Source: Chara braunii
Taxonomy: Eukaryota > Streptophyta > Charophyceae > Charales > Characeae
Direction: 5' to 3'
Length of the DNA: 30,776 bases
Assembly: GCA_003427395.1 (NCBI GenBank)
Contig: BFEA01000609.1
Span: 521,202 to 551,977 of the forward strand
This document shows, piece after piece, positions 28,083-30,776 of this stretch. A program made the translations under genes and the position numbers. A model generated the notes under the pieces. It was given only the letters and a program-made list of their open reading frames with translations. It did no database searches and was not told the origin of the DNA. Numbering within the stretch: position 1 is the stretch's first letter; each line of letters begins with the position of its first letter.

Positions 28083-29484
28083 GTGGTTAAGCACACTTTG
28101 CTAGGTGGGGGGACCGCCATATTACGTAAGTTCAAAGCTAGTAGTCTGATTGAGTCCTACGGATGCATGTGTGCTGCCTCGTTCTATAACTATTATAAGC
28201 AAAATCCGGAGGAGGGTATGTATCTAGTCTATGTCTCTGCCGCAGGCGAGCCGGTGAAAATGTCGTCCGAGATAGAGGGAGTAGTTGCTAAATACCCTGA
28301 TCTATTTGAAGAGCCGAAAGGGGTTGTTGAGAGGAAGGTCGTCCACGCAATAGAGATTATCCCAGGGTCTAGCATCCCGAAGAGTAGGATCTATCGGATG
28401 TCTCCTGGCGAGCTTGATGAGCTTCGTCGGCAACTCAAGGAACTCGTAGAGAAGGGTTGGATCCGGTCGAGTTTCTCCCCTTACGGATCCCCAGTCTTAT
28501 TTGTGCCGAAGAAGGGGGGAACTCTTGAGGATGTGCATTGACTATAGGGGCCTCAATGCGATCACTGACAAGAACCGAGAGGCCCTACCGCGCATCGATG
28601 ACTTGCTAGATAGAGTGCAAGGGTGCCGTTACTTCAGTAAGATAGATCTGAAGTCTGGATACCATCAGATTGCAATCCGGCCCGAGGATCAACGCAAAAC
28701 CGCATTTCAGACCAGGTACCGTCTGTATGAGTTTGTGGTGATGTCTTTTGGCCTCTACAATGCTCCTGGCACCTTTCAACACGCTATTAATCGGATCTTT
28801 CATGACTACTTGGATAAGTTTGTCATCGTGTACCTCGATGACATACTTATTTTTAGTAGGACTGTCGAGGAGCATGTTGCGCACTTAGACAAAGTCCTCA
28901 GTCTCCTTCGGCAGCACAAGTTCAAGATCAACGGGGAGAAATGCGAGTTTGGTCGCACCCGGATCTTGTACTTGGGTCATGAGATTTCCGCAGAGGGTTT
29001 GAAGCCCGATGACGCGAAGGTGGCCAGCATTCGTGACTGGCCGCGTCCTAAGTTTGTGACTGAGATGAGGTCTTTCTTAGGGATGACCGACTACTATTGC
29101 AATTTTGGGAAGAACTATAGTATAGTGGCCGCCCCTTTGACTGACCTGACTCGCCTTGACACCCCATGGGAGTGGACAGACAGGTGTGAGGCTGATTTCA
29201 CACATTTGAAGCATGCGTTGACATACCATGAGGTCTTAAAACTTCCTGATCCTGACAAGCCGTTCATAGTAACCACGAATGCCAGCCAATACGACATTGG
29301 TGTCGTGCTCGCACAACAGGAGGGGGCAAAGTTGAGGCCAGTAGAGTACATGTCCAAAAAGATGCCGTCTCAGAAGTTGGCTAAGTCCACCTATGACAAG
29401 CAGCTCTACGCGATTTACAAGGCATTGACCCATTGGAGACATTACCTCCTTGGGAGGTTCTTCATCGTCAGGACTGACCATTAG
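28083..29484 (+). pseudogene. Gypsy reverse transcriptase
   Basis: The pre-RT and RT start is open from 28083: DLFEEPKGV, YRMSPGELDELRRQLKEL, then SPYGSPVLFVPKKGG. A 1-nt insertion near 28527 moves the frame, after which CIDYRGLNAIT, YFSKIDLKSGYHQI (first catalytic Asp), FGLYNAPGTFQ, YLDDILIFS (second catalytic pair, about 28831-28857) and LGHEISAEGL follow the usual order. LKPDDAKVASIRDWPRP and RSFLGMTDYY mark the thumb/connection. RT motifs themselves are intact apart from the frameshift. The frame ends at TAG (29482-29484) inside the RNase H domain. RT copies the element RNA into cDNA inside the particle. Confidence 0.9.
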
Positions 29485-29640
29485 ACCCTGAAGTGGATGA
29501 GAACCCAGCCAGTGCTCTCCGATGCATTGAAGCGCTGGATCGAAGTCATTGAACAATATGACTTTGAACCGCAGTATCTGAAAGGGGAGTACAATAAAGT
29601 TGTTGATGCCTTAAAGCGTAGGCCTGACTTCTCTGGTGCG
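29247..29640 (+). pseudogene. Gypsy RNase H domain, catalytic residues changed
   Basis: FIVTTNASQYDIGVVLAQQ (about 29263-29320) aligns with the TDASxxGxGAVLxQ start of Ty3/gypsy RNase H; the catalytic Asp is Asn here. STYDKQLYAIYKAL (about 29389-29430) has Gln where KELLAI carries the catalytic Glu. FIVRTDH (29463-29481) keeps the third Asp and is followed by TAG where Gln is usual, then TLKWM in the same frame. With two of the acidic residues lost the domain should be inactive even if read through. Confidence 0.75.
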
Positions 29641-30362
29641 CTGATCACCGAGTTCGAGCTTGCGGACAACGTCACTCGCTCCTTGGTGGAAGCATATCGC
29701 GAGGACCAGTTCATGTCCGAGATCATACTCAGACTCGAGGCGAAGGACAAGGTGACTTCTGCCGAGTTTGAGTTGGTCAACGATCTGCTGTTTCTTGAGA
29801 AGGCCGGGAATAAACGATTGTGTGTGCCGCGTAGTTTTTTTCTAGGAAAGTGTCATGACGCCACCGGACATTTTGGCTATAAAAAGACAGCAGCCAATCT
29901 GCTGCAGAGGTTCTGGTGGCCCACGATGATGAAAGACGCAAAGTTGTATGTGGAGACTTGTCAGGTCTGTCAGAGGGACAAGCCATGTGCACAGGCTCCT
30001 CTTGGGCTTCTGAAGCCCCTTCCGATTCTGGAAAGGCGTGGTGAGAGTTTGTCCATGGACTTCAGTAGGCAACAGCTAAAACGGAGTATGTGATTAAACT
30101 CTTCAAAGAGAACTGGGTCAGAGATTTTGGATTGCCAAAGTCTATAGTCAGTGACCGTGATGTGCGATTGACCAGTGAACTGTGGAAGGCCGCAGCTGCA
30201 GATGGCATCAGGGAACCATCCAGAAGCGAATGGGCAAGCAGAGCAGTTAAACCGCGCTGTACAACACCTGCTGAGGCATTACATCAAGCCTAATCAGGTA
30301 GACTGGGATGAGAAACTTGCTCTCATCGCCAGCCTGTACAATAATGCTGTGCACAGCGCAAC
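29641..30362 (+). pseudogene. Gypsy integrase, core partly deleted
   Basis: The HHCC zinc-binding module is present: CHDATGHFGYKKTAANLLQR ... YVETCQVCQRDKP (about 29850-29985; H-x4-H and C-x2-C). The core begins ESLSMDF (first Asp, about 30044-30063), but the next ~40 residues normally found there are missing. Similarity resumes in another frame with EYVIKLFKENWVRDFGLPKS and IVSDRD (second Asp, about 30150). A further small deletion and frameshift after LWKAAA join SGNHPEANGQAEQLNRAVQH (catalytic Glu, about 30213). Similarity ends after NNAVHSAT. Integrase inserts cDNA into the chromosome; this one is dead. Confidence 0.85.
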
Positions 30363-30668
30363 GGATCATCGCTGCCCTCAGAAATGGGAAAATTCCAAAA
30401 CATCTGCATGGCAAAACAAATCCTCGTGAAAGCTTGAATATGTTTTCTCTCCTCTTTTTTTTTTTTTTTTTTGTGCTGACCTTCAGGAGAGGAGATTAAC
30501 AGATTATTCAATTAAATTCGAGATTGTGGGAACTGGGGAATAACTTCACGGTAGTACCAAGGACGACTCAGAGATCCAGTAGTAAAAATTGCCCTGTGTG
30601 GACACTGCTACCGGTAGGCCCAAAACTTTTCGAGTAGATGGGTAAGAAACGATGTATCCTCAAGAAAA
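30363..30668. other. Non-coding stretch after the truncated gypsy
   Basis: A T-run lies at about 30457-30472. No gene, LTR or polypurine tract was recognised. Confidence 0.5.
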
Positions 30669-30700
30669 GTGCCCGACCCAAGGGAGTGTGACATTCACTG
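30669..30700. repeat. Scrap of the Harbinger-linked repeat
   Basis: TGCCCGACCCAAGGGAG followed by TGTGACATTCACT matches 7708-7738 with few differences. It suggests a third copy of the sequence flanking the Harbinger fossil. Similarity fades afterwards. Confidence 0.5.
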
Positions 30701-30776
30701 GCCACAGGGCTGAGACGCCCTCTCACTGAGGGCACACTCACACTACCACTTCCAAGGATGTATACAACTGCATTTC

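Larger units (their letters stand above)
25403..30362 (+). mobile_element. Ty3/gypsy retrotransposon, dead, 3' truncated
   Basis: Gag, protease, reverse transcriptase, RNase H and integrase follow in the Ty3/gypsy order on the plus strand. The sequence before gag (GGCGCTAGGACCAAAGG at about 25400-25416) may be the untranslated leader near the primer-binding site; no tRNA match was established. Integrase similarity stops near 30362 and no 3' LTR or chromodomain is seen, so the 3' end is lost. Premature TAG/TAA codons, frameshifts and deletions make it non-functional. Confidence 0.85.

Overview
The window looks like nuclear, intergenic DNA of a plant-lineage eukaryote. No intact host protein gene was found. 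It contains long homopolymer and (CT)n tracts, a sequencing N at 24846, an L1-type LINE with a plant-style ORF1 (a DUF4283-like region followed by a CCHC knuckle), a Ty3/gypsy element, a Harbinger transposase fossil, many miniature inverted-repeat elements (MITEs) and two retrocopies of U6 snRNA. The wording of the gypsy and LINE proteins reminds me of charophyte algae such as Chara; that is an impression from memory and was not checked.

Layout. 1-5.2 kb: a 75-90 bp tandem array split by a ~1.3 kb TIR element with CGCA-rich ends, small foldback MITEs of several families, and tRNA-like SINE heads. 5.2-6.9 kb: no gene seen; a 41-nt poly(C) tract. 6.9-8.4 kb: a broken Harbinger-type transposase (minus strand), a second copy of its tail, and two MITEs of the TTAA family. 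8.4-13.5 kb: mostly featureless, with one TTAA-family MITE, a nearly full-length U6 retrocopy with target-site duplication (TSD) and A-rich tail, a CT microsatellite and a long foldback element. 13.5-20.5 kb: a TTAA MITE next to a degenerate LINE on the minus strand (ORF1, reverse transcriptase and C-terminal region; most of the endonuclease appears lost), with repeated monomers upstream of its ORF1. 20.5-25.4 kb: another MITE, an iterated short motif, a 5'-truncated U6 retrocopy, CT-repeat duplications and a tRNA-like SINE head. 25.4-30.4 kb: a Ty3/gypsy gag-pol on the plus strand, dead through in-frame TAG/TAA codons, frameshifts, integrase deletions and lost RNase H catalytic residues. The last 400 bp carry a scrap of the Harbinger-linked repeat.

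How the parts relate. Nothing here forms an operon or pathway; this is a nested graveyard of mobile DNA. The LINE class is the likely source of the machinery that moved U6 RNA (TSDs and A-rich tails are seen), and the MITEs would depend on transposases supplied elsewhere. The most useful observations are the two U6 retrocopies, the monomer-like LINE 5' region, the stop-codon pattern in the gypsy element, and the several small MITE families that can be defined from copies inside this one window.
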